Positions 1 through 5,391 of a DNA stretch of 5,554 bases are shown in pieces. Both the position numbers and the translations under genes were made by a program. Positions within the stretch are counted from its first letter, which is position 1, and the number at the start of each line of letters is the position of its first letter. The DNA is from Saprospiraceae bacterium (GTDB lineage: Bacteria > Bacteroidota > Bacteroidia > Chitinophagales > Saprospiraceae), in the NCBI GenBank assembly GCA_023300255.1, contig JALZWC010000077.1, positions 1 through 5,554 of the forward strand, given 5' to 3'. The notes below the pieces were generated by a model. It worked only from the letters and a program-made list of their open reading frames with translations. It searched no databases and was not told the DNA's origin.

Positions 1-838
1 AGATCTCTGATTCTTCTGCTGGTAAGGTGGTATAGGTATCAGAAAGCTGCTCTTTGGTGGCATAAAAGAGCAGGCTCACTTCATAAGAAGTATTGGCTGA
101 TAATGTTTGAGAAGCCGTAGTGAGGGTTAACCTATTTCCTACTCGTGTTATCGTTTCTGCTGTTGTTCCAGCTTTTAGAGCAAAACCAGCATTTGAATTA
201 TTAGAAAAAGCATGAATCGTTCCATTTGATATATGTTGACTATAAGCACTAGGTATCTCCACGGAAAAAGATAATTGACCATTGCTTATATCTACCGTAG
301 GTCGGACGTGAAGTGTCATTTTTAAACGGTTATGCCAATTGGTGAATTCCACTCCTGTAAAGTAAGTCTCAAAGGAAGGATTATTATCAAAATTGACACT
401 TACAAATCGTCGATTTAACCAAGTACCATATTCGGCCATTTGACTATCACTATTACCAAAATTGGTAGCGTTTGTACTTTTTTTATGTAGGACTGCTCCA
501 TTTTGTAAGACGGCAAAATCAATTGCGCCTCCTTGCTGTTGCTCAAAAATCATCGCCTTTGAAGCGGCAAATGCAAGATTGGCTTGCTGCTCCTCTTCAT
601 TGATCGATAAATGATCAATATTTAAATTATCGTAATCAACGCGTAGTTGGAAAGAGCTAGTTTGAATGCTAAATTTTCTAGGACCCGTAATTGAAGTTTT
701 AAAACTATCATCCCAAAAGGTATAATTATAGGCATTCGCATAATTATCAAAAGCGGCTGGAGGTATTTCGTTTATTATGTTTTGTCCCTGAAGTAGACTA
801 AATGCTAAGCAGCAGGCAATAAGAAGGCTGTATTTCAT
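1..838 (-). CDS. Secreted beta-rich protein of unknown function, N-terminal part (3' end outside window)
   Basis: An uninterrupted frame runs from ATG (836-838) to the left edge, giving 279 complete codons, so the C-terminus is missing. Residues 1-19 form a short signal peptide (MKY, then a hydrophobic core with Cys9-Cys10, ending LLQGQ). The cysteines lie too early for a normal lipobox, so cleavage by signal peptidase I and export to periplasm or outside are inferred. The mature part is rich in Asn, Thr, Ser and aromatic residues and in alternating hydrophobic stretches, suggesting beta-sandwich domains. A stretch at about 134-175 (MAEYGTW, then YFTGVEFTNWHNRLK) looks like a carbohydrate-active or cell-surface protein core, but I do not recognise the family. 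The start is chosen because the signal peptide begins exactly there. No convincing promoter is visible upstream. The reading frame is well supported; the function is not. Confidence 0.85.
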   Translation of the reverse strand, partial: MKYSLLIACCLAFSLLQGQNIINEIPPAAFDNYANAYNYTFWDDSFKTSITGPRKFSIQTSSFQLRVDYDNLNIDHLSINEEEQQANLAFAASKAMIFEQQQGGAIDFAVLQNGAVLHKKSTNATNFGNSDSQMAEYGTWLNRRFVSVNFDNNPSFETYFTGVEFTNWHNRLKMTLHVRPTVDISNGQLSFSVEIPSAYSQHISNGTIHAFSNNSNAGFALKAGTTAETITRVGNRLTLTTASQTLSANTSYEVSLLFYATKEQLSDTYTTLPAEESEI

Positions 839-1090
839 GTGTTTACAATTCAATAAATAGGAAATGGAAATGGCGAGATTAAAACTGCTATAAGGTATTA
901 TAAAAAAAGCAAACTCTTTTTTGAATGTTTATTTTGAAAAAACTAGGATGTGTAAAATATTTTATTTGTGGAAGGCTCATAATGTAAACCTACATATAGA
1001 AGAGAGGAAATCAAAAAGAAACCTCCTGAATTAAGCATTTTGAAAGATTTGAGCAATTGTTTGTAAGATATTATCTAAACTAAACGCCTC

Positions 1091-1111
1091 TGACTAAGAT
1101 TGGTTAGGTCA
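1091..1111. repeat. Small bulged stem-loop
   Basis: TGACTAA (1091-1097) pairs with TTAGGTCA (1104-1111) as seven base pairs with one bulged G, around the six-base loop GATTGG. It lies 13 bp beyond the larger stem-loop that follows the permease gene, so it may be a second part of that gene's 3' structure. No T-run follows on either strand, so it is not a classical terminator by itself. Confidence 0.35.
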
Positions 1112-1123
1112 AGTTTATATATT

Positions 1124-1153
1124 TCATCCGACCACTCGAAAGTGATTGGATGA
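1124..1153 (-). terminator. Stem-loop immediately after the permease stop codon, probable terminator
   Basis: Two 13-base arms, 1124-1136 and 1141-1153, pair around a four-base loop that reads TTCG on the minus strand. On that strand there are eleven Watson-Crick pairs, one U-G wobble and one A-C mismatch. The structure begins one base past the TAA of the permease gene, where a terminator or an RNA-stabilising 3' hairpin would sit. The downstream minus-strand sequence is AT-rich (AAATATATAAAC) rather than a clean T-run. On the plus strand the hairpin is followed by TTTATTT. It is therefore a probable, not certain, intrinsic terminator. Confidence 0.45.
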
Positions 1154-1154
1154 T

Positions 1155-2477
1155 TTATTTGCTATAACTCGGATTAGCTTTCCAGCCTAAACCGAATAGT
1201 AGCATAGCTAAGATAATAACTCCATAATACCCTAAATCATAACTCTGAGTTTGTTGTTCTACAAAACTAAATAGAGCTGGACCAATAGCACTACCAGCTA
1301 CCACCCAACTCATAGCAAAACCACTGATGGCTCCTAGATGAGTCAAACCAAAAAAACGAGGCCAACTTACATTTGCTAACACCCCATTTAGACCACCAAG
1401 CATTCCTGTCGCAAAAATCAACGTATAGTAACAGAGTGGTTGAGTAGCCAAGAATATTAAAGAAAACGCCGAAAATATAATAGCTAATAATTGTAATAAT
1501 AATAAATATTTCAATTGGATATAATCACTAATCCAACTGCCAAAAAAATGAAAAAACAAGGCTATAAAAGCACTTGGTACGAAAATATTAAATGCCGTTT
1601 CCCTATTCATATTGGCTCTGCCAAAAATATCGGCAATATGAAAAGTGATGGCGGTATTGTATAAGGCATATAAGACGATAGTTAAAGTAAATACCCAAAA
1701 GACATAAGTTTTTTTTGCAGCTTGTAAAGAATAATCTTGTGTAGGAAGACTTTGTTTTTTATTTTTATTGATAAATAGAGGACGACCCCCATCGGGCAGG
1801 CATTGACAATCTTTGGGATTATCTCGATAAAAAAGGAAGGCAAAAAATATAAAGCATATGGCCAAGATTGCTAATTGCCATAAAGTAGTTTTCCCCCCTG
1901 TTGTTTCTATCATCCCATTAAAGATACCTGGTGCAATAGAAAAACCGAAAGAAACTGATATCCCACTCAAGGCATTGGCAAAACCTCGATTTTCTATAAA
2001 CCATTTCATAATCATGGTTCGAGATACCATTGTCAAAACACCTTGGCCAGAGAATCGAAGTAAGAAAAAGCAAATGGTAATGATGCTAAAGGATATATAA
2101 GTTGATGGACTATCGAAAAATAAATTATTGACCGTATCGACTAATTTATCCGCAACAGAAATCAATACTAGCGTAATAGCCATGATACCGGCTGCGCCCA
2201 TGGCGATTACTCGACTCCCATAGTGATCATACAATTTCCCTACTCTTGTCAATAGCGTGGCACTACATAAAGTACCAATTAAATAGGCGTTGGATAATTC
2301 TAAACGATTCAGTTCCAAGGCATCAATGAGAAAATCTGTAAAGACACTTACGCCCATTGTTTGACCAGGAATACTTATAATAACGCCAATGATCCCTGCA
2401 CCTAAGATTACCCAACCGTAATTAAGAGGAAACTTAGAAGGGGAAAATGGAATATCTTGTTTTAGTAAGAACTTCAT
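1155..2477 (-). CDS. Major facilitator superfamily permease, OFA-like, substrate unknown
   Basis: A 12-helix inner-membrane secondary transporter of 440 residues from the ATG at 2475-2477. Numbered from that Met, the first helix follows a tail of about 20 residues and begins near YGWVI (20-24), with SIPGQTMGVSVFTD at 35-48. The conserved helix 2-3 loop reads GKLYDHYGSR (80-89), an MFS motif A variant with the Asp kept. Arg141 and GQG (144-146) precede KWF and RG (164-165). The central cytoplasmic loop carries RDNPKDCQCLPDG (218-230), like the R-x-NP-E-x-C-G-x-x-PDG signature in oxalate/formate-antiporter-type permeases. Family membership is clear; the substrate cannot be told from sequence. 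The frame can be extended to a GTG at 2543, adding 22 mostly hydrophobic residues. I prefer the ATG because the extension would add a thirteenth helix and disturb the N-in topology expected for motif A. It lies downstream of, and co-directional with, the hydrolase gene, but across a long structured gap, so a shared transcript is uncertain. Confidence 0.88.
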   Translation of the reverse strand: MKFLLKQDIPFSPSKFPLNYGWVILGAGIIGVIISIPGQTMGVSVFTDFLIDALELNRLELSNAYLIGTLCSATLLTRVGKLYDHYGSRVIAMGAAGIMAITLVLISVADKLVDTVNNLFFDSPSTYISFSIITICFFLLRFSGQGVLTMVSRTMIMKWFIENRGFANALSGISVSFGFSIAPGIFNGMIETTGGKTTLWQLAILAICFIFFAFLFYRDNPKDCQCLPDGGRPLFINKNKKQSLPTQDYSLQAAKKTYVFWVFTLTIVLYALYNTAITFHIADIFGRANMNRETAFNIFVPSAFIALFFHFFGSWISDYIQLKYLLLLQLLAIIFSAFSLIFLATQPLCYYTLIFATGMLGGLNGVLANVSWPRFFGLTHLGAISGFAMSWVVAGSAIGPALFSFVEQQTQSYDLGYYGVIILAMLLFGLGWKANPSYSK

Positions 2478-2589
2478 GAAAATGGCAAGTTGTATAGATA
2501 TAAGCAGGACAATCGAAGCGCAAAGTAAACGGATTTTTATCACTAAGTAGTGTAAAAAAAATAATTGGATAACTTTTAATTATTCTGAG

Positions 2590-2715
2590 ATTGCTGGCTA
2601 GGACTTTTAATCCGACACTCTTATTTGCTCGCCTTTGGCGAGATTAAAAAAAAATATTCACACTTGGTAGAGGCAAGAAAATAGAGGTGTTGGACTGAAA
2701 GTCCTAACTAGCAAT
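2590..2715. repeat. 126-bp imperfect inverted repeat with nested hairpin (MITE-like or 3' RNA structure)
   Basis: The left arm 2590-2620 and right arm 2684-2715 are inverted copies: 26 of 31 aligned positions are identical, with one extra base in the right arm. All five differences are transitions, so each keeps a G-U wobble on one strand or the other. The 63-bp spacer holds a perfect 6-bp stem CTCGCC/GGCGAG (2628-2633 and 2637-2642) with a three-base loop, next to a run of nine A. The arms also contain small self-complementary cores (for example GGACT-GAA-AGTCC at 2692-2704). The element fills about half of the gap between the hydrolase stop and the permease start. It encodes nothing. Either a decayed miniature repeat element or a long-range terminator/attenuator hairpin would fit. 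Confidence 0.65.
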
Positions 2716-2798
2716 AATTTAGAAGTTGTTAATCTATTTTGTCCGACTACTTATTACCCATAAAAGAGAAAACCAATAAGCCATTGATAAATGAATTT

Positions 2799-3638
2799 TT
2801 ACCATTTCAGTACAGCCAAAACAGGAAAATGATCTGAAGGGAAAAGCCCACTCCAAGAGTCTGTTAATATAGCATGTTTGAGTACTTTAATTTTATTCGG
2901 AACAAAGATATAGTCAATTCGGTTTTGGTCATCTTTTGTTGGTACTTTGAATCCTGAAAATGTACTCAGTTGTCCATAGTGTCCTGTTTTCGATAGGAGG
3001 AAGGCATCATATAAATCAATTGAATTATCTTTTTTAGTGAGGATTTGATAAGGTTCACTTTTTGGATCACCATTAAAATCTCCAGTCAAAATAAAAGCAT
3101 TTGTCCCTGCTATTTCTTTTATTTTTTGAAGGATTAGTTTAGCAGATTCTCTTCTTGCAACCGCTCCTTTATGATCGAAGTGGGTATTGAAAAAATAGAA
3201 TTTCTTTCGTTGCTTTTTATCTTTGAAATAAGCCCAAGTAACTACCCGATTGCAAGCAGCATCCCATCCACGAGAGCCAGCAATGTCACAAGTCTCAGAG
3301 AGCCAGAATGTACCCTGTTGCAATAATTTAAAACGATCTTTTTGAAAAAGAATAGGGGAGTATTCTCCTGCTTCTTTGCCGTCATCTCTACCTACGCCAA
3401 TCCAAGTATACTCAGGAAGTAAGGTTTCTAAATCATCTAATTGGTTTTTTAATACCTCCTGCAACCCCACTATATCCGCCTCGTGAAATTCAATGAGTTG
3501 GGCGACCTTTTCTTTTCGATTACTCCATTGGTTGATTCCATCCTTTGGGGTATCATAGCGAATATTAAAAGAGAGAATATTGACTTGACTGGTGGCTATG
3601 AACGGAAAGCAAAGTAAAAAGAGAATAGCATATTTCAT
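2799..3638 (-). CDS. Secreted endonuclease/exonuclease/phosphatase-family hydrolase
   Basis: A complete 279-residue protein of the metal-dependent EEP fold (DNase I, exonuclease III and sphingomyelinase/inositol phosphatase superfamily), which hydrolyses phosphodiester or phosphomonoester bonds. Residues 1-18 (MKY to ATSQ) are a signal peptide, so it should act in the periplasm or outside. The motifs occur in order: SFNIRYD with Asn25, GLQEV with the metal-binding Glu61, FNTHFDH with His153, GDFNGDP with Asp187 and Asn189, RIDYIFV with Asp242, and SDHFPV with the catalytic pair Asp269-His270. The whole set is intact and the length is typical for secreted Bacteroidota members, including RYDTPKDGINQW after the first strand. 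Two cysteines, C117 and C129, might form a disulfide once exported. Substrate (nucleic acid, phospholipid headgroup or sugar phosphate) cannot be decided. It is divergent from the next gene across 130 bp; its own promoter is unclear. Confidence 0.94.
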   Translation of the reverse strand: MKYAILFLLCFPFIATSQVNILSFNIRYDTPKDGINQWSNRKEKVAQLIEFHEADIVGLQEVLKNQLDDLETLLPEYTWIGVGRDDGKEAGEYSPILFQKDRFKLLQQGTFWLSETCDIAGSRGWDAACNRVVTWAYFKDKKQRKKFYFFNTHFDHKGAVARRESAKLILQKIKEIAGTNAFILTGDFNGDPKSEPYQILTKKDNSIDLYDAFLLSKTGHYGQLSTFSGFKVPTKDDQNRIDYIFVPNKIKVLKHAILTDSWSGLFPSDHFPVLAVLKW

Positions 3639-3685
3639 ATTGTTATCAACTTAAGTGTCTTTAATCTGAAGGCATAATTAAATAA

Positions 3686-3731
3686 AGATATTTAATCTTA
3701 GGTGGATAAATGTCATAAATAGATATTTAAT
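3686..3731. repeat. Pair of 11-bp direct repeats in the divergent promoter region
   Basis: AGATATTTAAT occurs exactly at 3686-3696 and 3721-3731, 35 bp apart start to start, with similar flanks (AAAT before, a T-rich TTA after). The second copy lies just upstream of the -7 element of the plus-strand gene. It could be a pair of binding sites for a shared regulator, but the sequence is very AT-rich, so chance is possible. Confidence 0.35.
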
Positions 3732-3734
3732 TTT

Positions 3735-3742
3735 TACATTTG
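3735..3742 (+). promoter_or_regulatory. Bacteroidota -7 promoter element for the four-helix membrane protein gene
   Basis: TACATTTG matches the Bacteroidota primary sigma-factor -7 consensus TAnnTTTG exactly and ends 26 bp before the ATG at 3769, implying a short 5' leader of about 20 bases. The -33 TTG is not well conserved; the nearest candidate is ATG at 3710-3712, with 22 bp to the -7 box. Position, orientation and match make this the best promoter in the window. Confidence 0.55.
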
Positions 3743-3768
3743 ATGATACTATTCCTAAATAATTAAAG

Positions 3769-4317
3769 ATGATTCAATTATTAGCTAGAATTTCTAACTG
3801 GAAATTTATCTTATTTTTCTTTTTAGCAACAGCATTTTTGCTCTACCTTTTTATTCAAGGGCAAAATGAAATGAGTGCAATAGCAGGAGAGTCTGTTACA
3901 TTGATTGATCTTTGGAAAAGCTACGACTTGGCAAGAATTAATGCTTTTTTTGAACAAATTAAGCCAGAAGGCAGAGCGATCCACCAACGATTGACAGGTG
4001 TAGAAGATATGGTTTTTCCTTTTGCTTATGGACCATTGTTTATATTGGTTTTCGCTTTCTTTTTGAAAGGTATATTCGGAAATGACTCTAAATGGTTACT
4101 ACTTGCTTTGTTTCCAATATGGACAATGGGCGCAGATTATATGGAAAATTTTAATACCCTAGAGATGCTAAAAAGCTTTCCTAAAACTACAGAAGCAATG
4201 GCTAACAAAGGATCTTTTTATACAGAAATGAAAAACCTATCTTCTTTAATTAGAAATGTTTTATTTGTTTTATTGGGGATTACTTGGATCGTGAAAAAGG
4301 TAAAATATCGTTCCTAG
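3769..4317 (+). CDS. Four-helix integral membrane protein of unknown function
   Basis: A complete 182-residue protein and the only plus-strand gene in the window. Four hydrophobic segments are visible at about 12-31, 82-103, 108-125 and 158-176. The loop between helices 1 and 2 (about 32-80) is polar and contains IDLWKSYD, then KPEGRAIHQR (65-74). Two acidic or aromatic signatures sit at helix ends: EDMVFPFAYG (79-88) and GADYMEN (121-127). I recall this layout (a helix, a 'GxxGR' type loop, D-x-x-FP-x-x-Y, then D-x-x-EN) from uncharacterised membrane proteins found across many bacterial phyla, but can give no family name or role. The C-terminus is basic (KKVKYRS) and probably cytoplasmic. 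It is transcribed alone from the promoter at 3735-3742 and converges on the Spo0M-like gene, 86 bp away. The start fits both the promoter and an A-rich leader (AATTAAAG). Confidence 0.85.
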   Translation: MIQLLARISNWKFILFFFLATAFLLYLFIQGQNEMSAIAGESVTLIDLWKSYDLARINAFFEQIKPEGRAIHQRLTGVEDMVFPFAYGPLFILVFAFFLKGIFGNDSKWLLLALFPIWTMGADYMENFNTLEMLKSFPKTTEAMANKGSFYTEMKNLSSLIRNVLFVLLGITWIVKKVKYRS

Positions 4318-4377
4318 GAAATGTATCAGTAACTGTTTAGCACTGGATTGGTCAATGATAAATAGTTGTTAATATTA

Positions 4378-4408
4378 AATAATTCGTCTTTTTATAAGAC
4401 GAATTATT
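4378..4408. terminator. Bidirectional terminator hairpin shared by convergent genes
   Basis: A perfect 13-bp stem (4378-4390 with 4396-4408) closes a five-base loop TTTAT. The core GTCTT/AAGAC is flanked by A/T-rich pairs, so the end of the stem supplies a short T-rich stretch on either strand, and the minus strand continues TAATATTAAC. It lies between the stop of the plus-strand membrane protein (4317) and the Spo0M-like gene. The minus-strand stop codon (4404-4406) lies inside the right arm. The convergent arrangement and perfect pairing support intrinsic termination in both directions. Confidence 0.75.
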
Positions 4409-4868
4409 CCAAAAGAATCATTTGCTTATCAAAAGGATTAAGCCCCGTACCTACAACATTTGCTTCTGCTTGTATAAAGTAAGTTGATTGTACCCCTTCA
4501 AAAGATTTAGCTAATTTAACTAAACCTCCAATAAATGGATTGTTATCTCCAATGGTATCCATTTCAGATTTTTTCATTTCAAAGGGTAGTGTAAATTCAA
4601 TATCAAGATATTCTTCCTTAGGAATTGTTAATTCTTGACGAAACTCAATTATACCTAAGACATATTCATCTGTTAATTTATCCTGTTTTCGACCTCTACT
4701 ATATCGTTCTACCATTTTGACTTTTATGGCACTTACTCTTTGTGGGGACATAGAGAATAACCGGATTTGACCAGTAACAGCGCCATTAGATTCTTGGACA
4801 GTTTCTGGTAAGATTAATTCTAATTTTACGCCTTCTATTCCCAACCATTTTTTTACTTTATCTAACAT
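4404..4868 (-). CDS. Spo0M-like (sporulation-control) arrestin-fold protein
   Basis: A 154-residue cytoplasmic protein with no signal peptide or membrane segment. The N-terminus MLDKVKKWLGIEGVKLELIL resembles the opening of Bacillus Spo0M, with its short amphipathic helix, 'GIG-x-AKVD'-type turn and first beta strand. A run of strands follows, with an internal ERYSRGR loop, the EFTLPFEM strand and the closing YFIQAEANVVGTGLNPFDKQ stretch, like the Y-x-x-x-x-x-D-I-x-x-x-LDP-x-D end of one arrestin-like sandwich. It is shorter than the roughly 260-residue Bacillus protein, covering about its first domain. The Bacillus protein affects sporulation; a role here in a presumably non-sporulating bacterium is unknown, perhaps a scaffold or adaptor. 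The frame can start 14 codons earlier (ATG at 4908-4910). I prefer the inner ATG because the family begins there and an A-rich leader precedes it. Family assignment is from pattern memory. Confidence 0.8.
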   Translation of the reverse strand: MLDKVKKWLGIEGVKLELILPETVQESNGAVTGQIRLFSMSPQRVSAIKVKMVERYSRGRKQDKLTDEYVLGIIEFRQELTIPKEEYLDIEFTLPFEMKKSEMDTIGDNNPFIGGLVKLAKSFEGVQSTYFIQAEANVVGTGLNPFDKQMILLE

Positions 4869-4958
4869 ATATTTGTTTGTTTTAATTATTTCGTCGCTCC
4901 TTAAGAACATAATGCCTTATAAATACTTCCTATAAGCATAAGATAGGTGCAATATAAA

Positions 4959-4966
4959 CAAACTTA
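4959..4966 (-). promoter_or_regulatory. Possible -7 element upstream of the Spo0M-like gene
   Basis: On the minus strand 4966 to 4959 reads TAAGTTTG, an exact match to TAnnTTTG, 48 bp upstream of the outer ATG and 90 bp upstream of the preferred inner ATG. No TTG is present at the expected -33 spacing, so this is suggestive only. Confidence 0.35.
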
Positions 4967-5281
4967 AAAGGGGATGTTTTTATTTTCTACGAATCACCTT
5001 TGCTAATAGAGTATATTCTAGAAAAAAGGGACAAATTCAGTAGTACTTTAGAATAAGTTAGGATCAAAACAACTTTATTTTCTGATAGTTTTGTCTCTTA
5101 TTAGATTTTTGTGTAATTTAGTGTATCAAATATCTTACCTATCGTTTTTTACTCCCATCTTTCCTTAATAACCCCCATCATATCTATAGCCCTCATCCTC
5201 TTTTAATAATTTGTACCCATCTAATTTGTTTTTTTTATACTAAGTACTTTAGTTTAGAATAGGCTGTTAATGCTTACTTGT

Positions 5282-5314
5282 AAAAAAAATATTTAACTGT
5301 CGCTAATGCGATAG
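5282..5314 (-). terminator. Possible minus-strand intrinsic terminator
   Basis: CTATCGC-ATTA-GCGACAG on the minus strand (5314 to 5297) forms a 7-bp stem with one G-U pair and a four-base loop. It is followed by TTAAATATTTTTTTT, a T-rich tail with an eight-base T-run. It would serve a minus-strand transcript arriving from beyond the right edge or from the repeat element there; no such gene is visible inside the window. Confidence 0.4.
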
Positions 5315-5391
5315 ATTGAACATATTCCCTATTATAGCTATACTACTTAATTGTAGTAAAAATGGCCTGTTCTATTTATGTATAATTTAGT

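Larger units (their letters stand above)
839..1154. other. Non-coding gap with tandem stem-loops at its right end
   Basis: This 316-bp AT-rich stretch lies upstream of the secreted-protein gene and downstream of the permease gene, both on the minus strand. It has no credible gene; the longest ATG frame I noticed encodes 28 residues (948-1034) and has no supporting signals. The right end carries two neighbouring stem-loops, at 1091-1111 and 1124-1153, listed separately. The promoter of the secreted-protein gene should lie here, but I see no TAnnTTTG match at a sensible distance from 838. Confidence 0.6.
4911..5391. other. Gene-free AT-rich stretch
   Basis: No credible coding frame on either strand; all frames I followed are short. 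Contents I can point to are a possible promoter for the Spo0M-like gene (4959-4966), a G-poor pyrimidine tract (5144-5222), a hairpin with a minus-strand T-run (5282-5314) and an 18-bp palindrome TACTAC-TTAATT-GTAGTA (5341-5358). A 10-base match, AGTACTTTAG, recurs at 5042-5051 and 5243-5252. The stretch leads directly into the inverted-repeat element at the right edge. Confidence 0.6.

Noticed and set aside
948..1034. 28-codon ATG frame on the plus strand in the left gap
   Set aside because: Too short, no promoter or recognisable sequence; expected by chance in AT-rich DNA.
1858..2100. 80-codon open frame on the plus strand
   Set aside because: It lies entirely inside the permease gene on the opposite strand, shows no recognisable domain or start signals, and is explained as an antisense shadow.
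2521..2528. TTACTTTG on the minus strand as a permease promoter -7 element
   Set aside because: One base off consensus with no -33 TTG, and the same TTACTTTGC occurs inside the hydrolase signal peptide (about 3608-3616) as Leu-Leu-Cys codons, so it is weak evidence.
871..2649. Identical 14-mer TGGCGAGATTAAAA at 871-884 and 2636-2649
   Set aside because: A match of this length is possible by chance in a 5.5-kb AT-rich window, and the two contexts differ (leader of the first gene versus hairpin loop of the inverted repeat).
2628..2650. CTCGCC-TTT-GGCGAG hairpin as an intrinsic terminator
   Set aside because: On neither strand is the stem followed by a T-run: the plus strand continues with A residues and the minus strand with CAAATAAG.
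2765..2790. CAAT-GGCTT-ATTG with a T-rich tail after the hydrolase stop, as its terminator
   Set aside because: The stem is only four pairs, mostly A-T, too weak to call.
3683..3690. TATCTTTA on the minus strand as a hydrolase promoter
   Set aside because: Final base of the TAnnTTTG consensus is wrong and no -33 element is visible; left unannotated.
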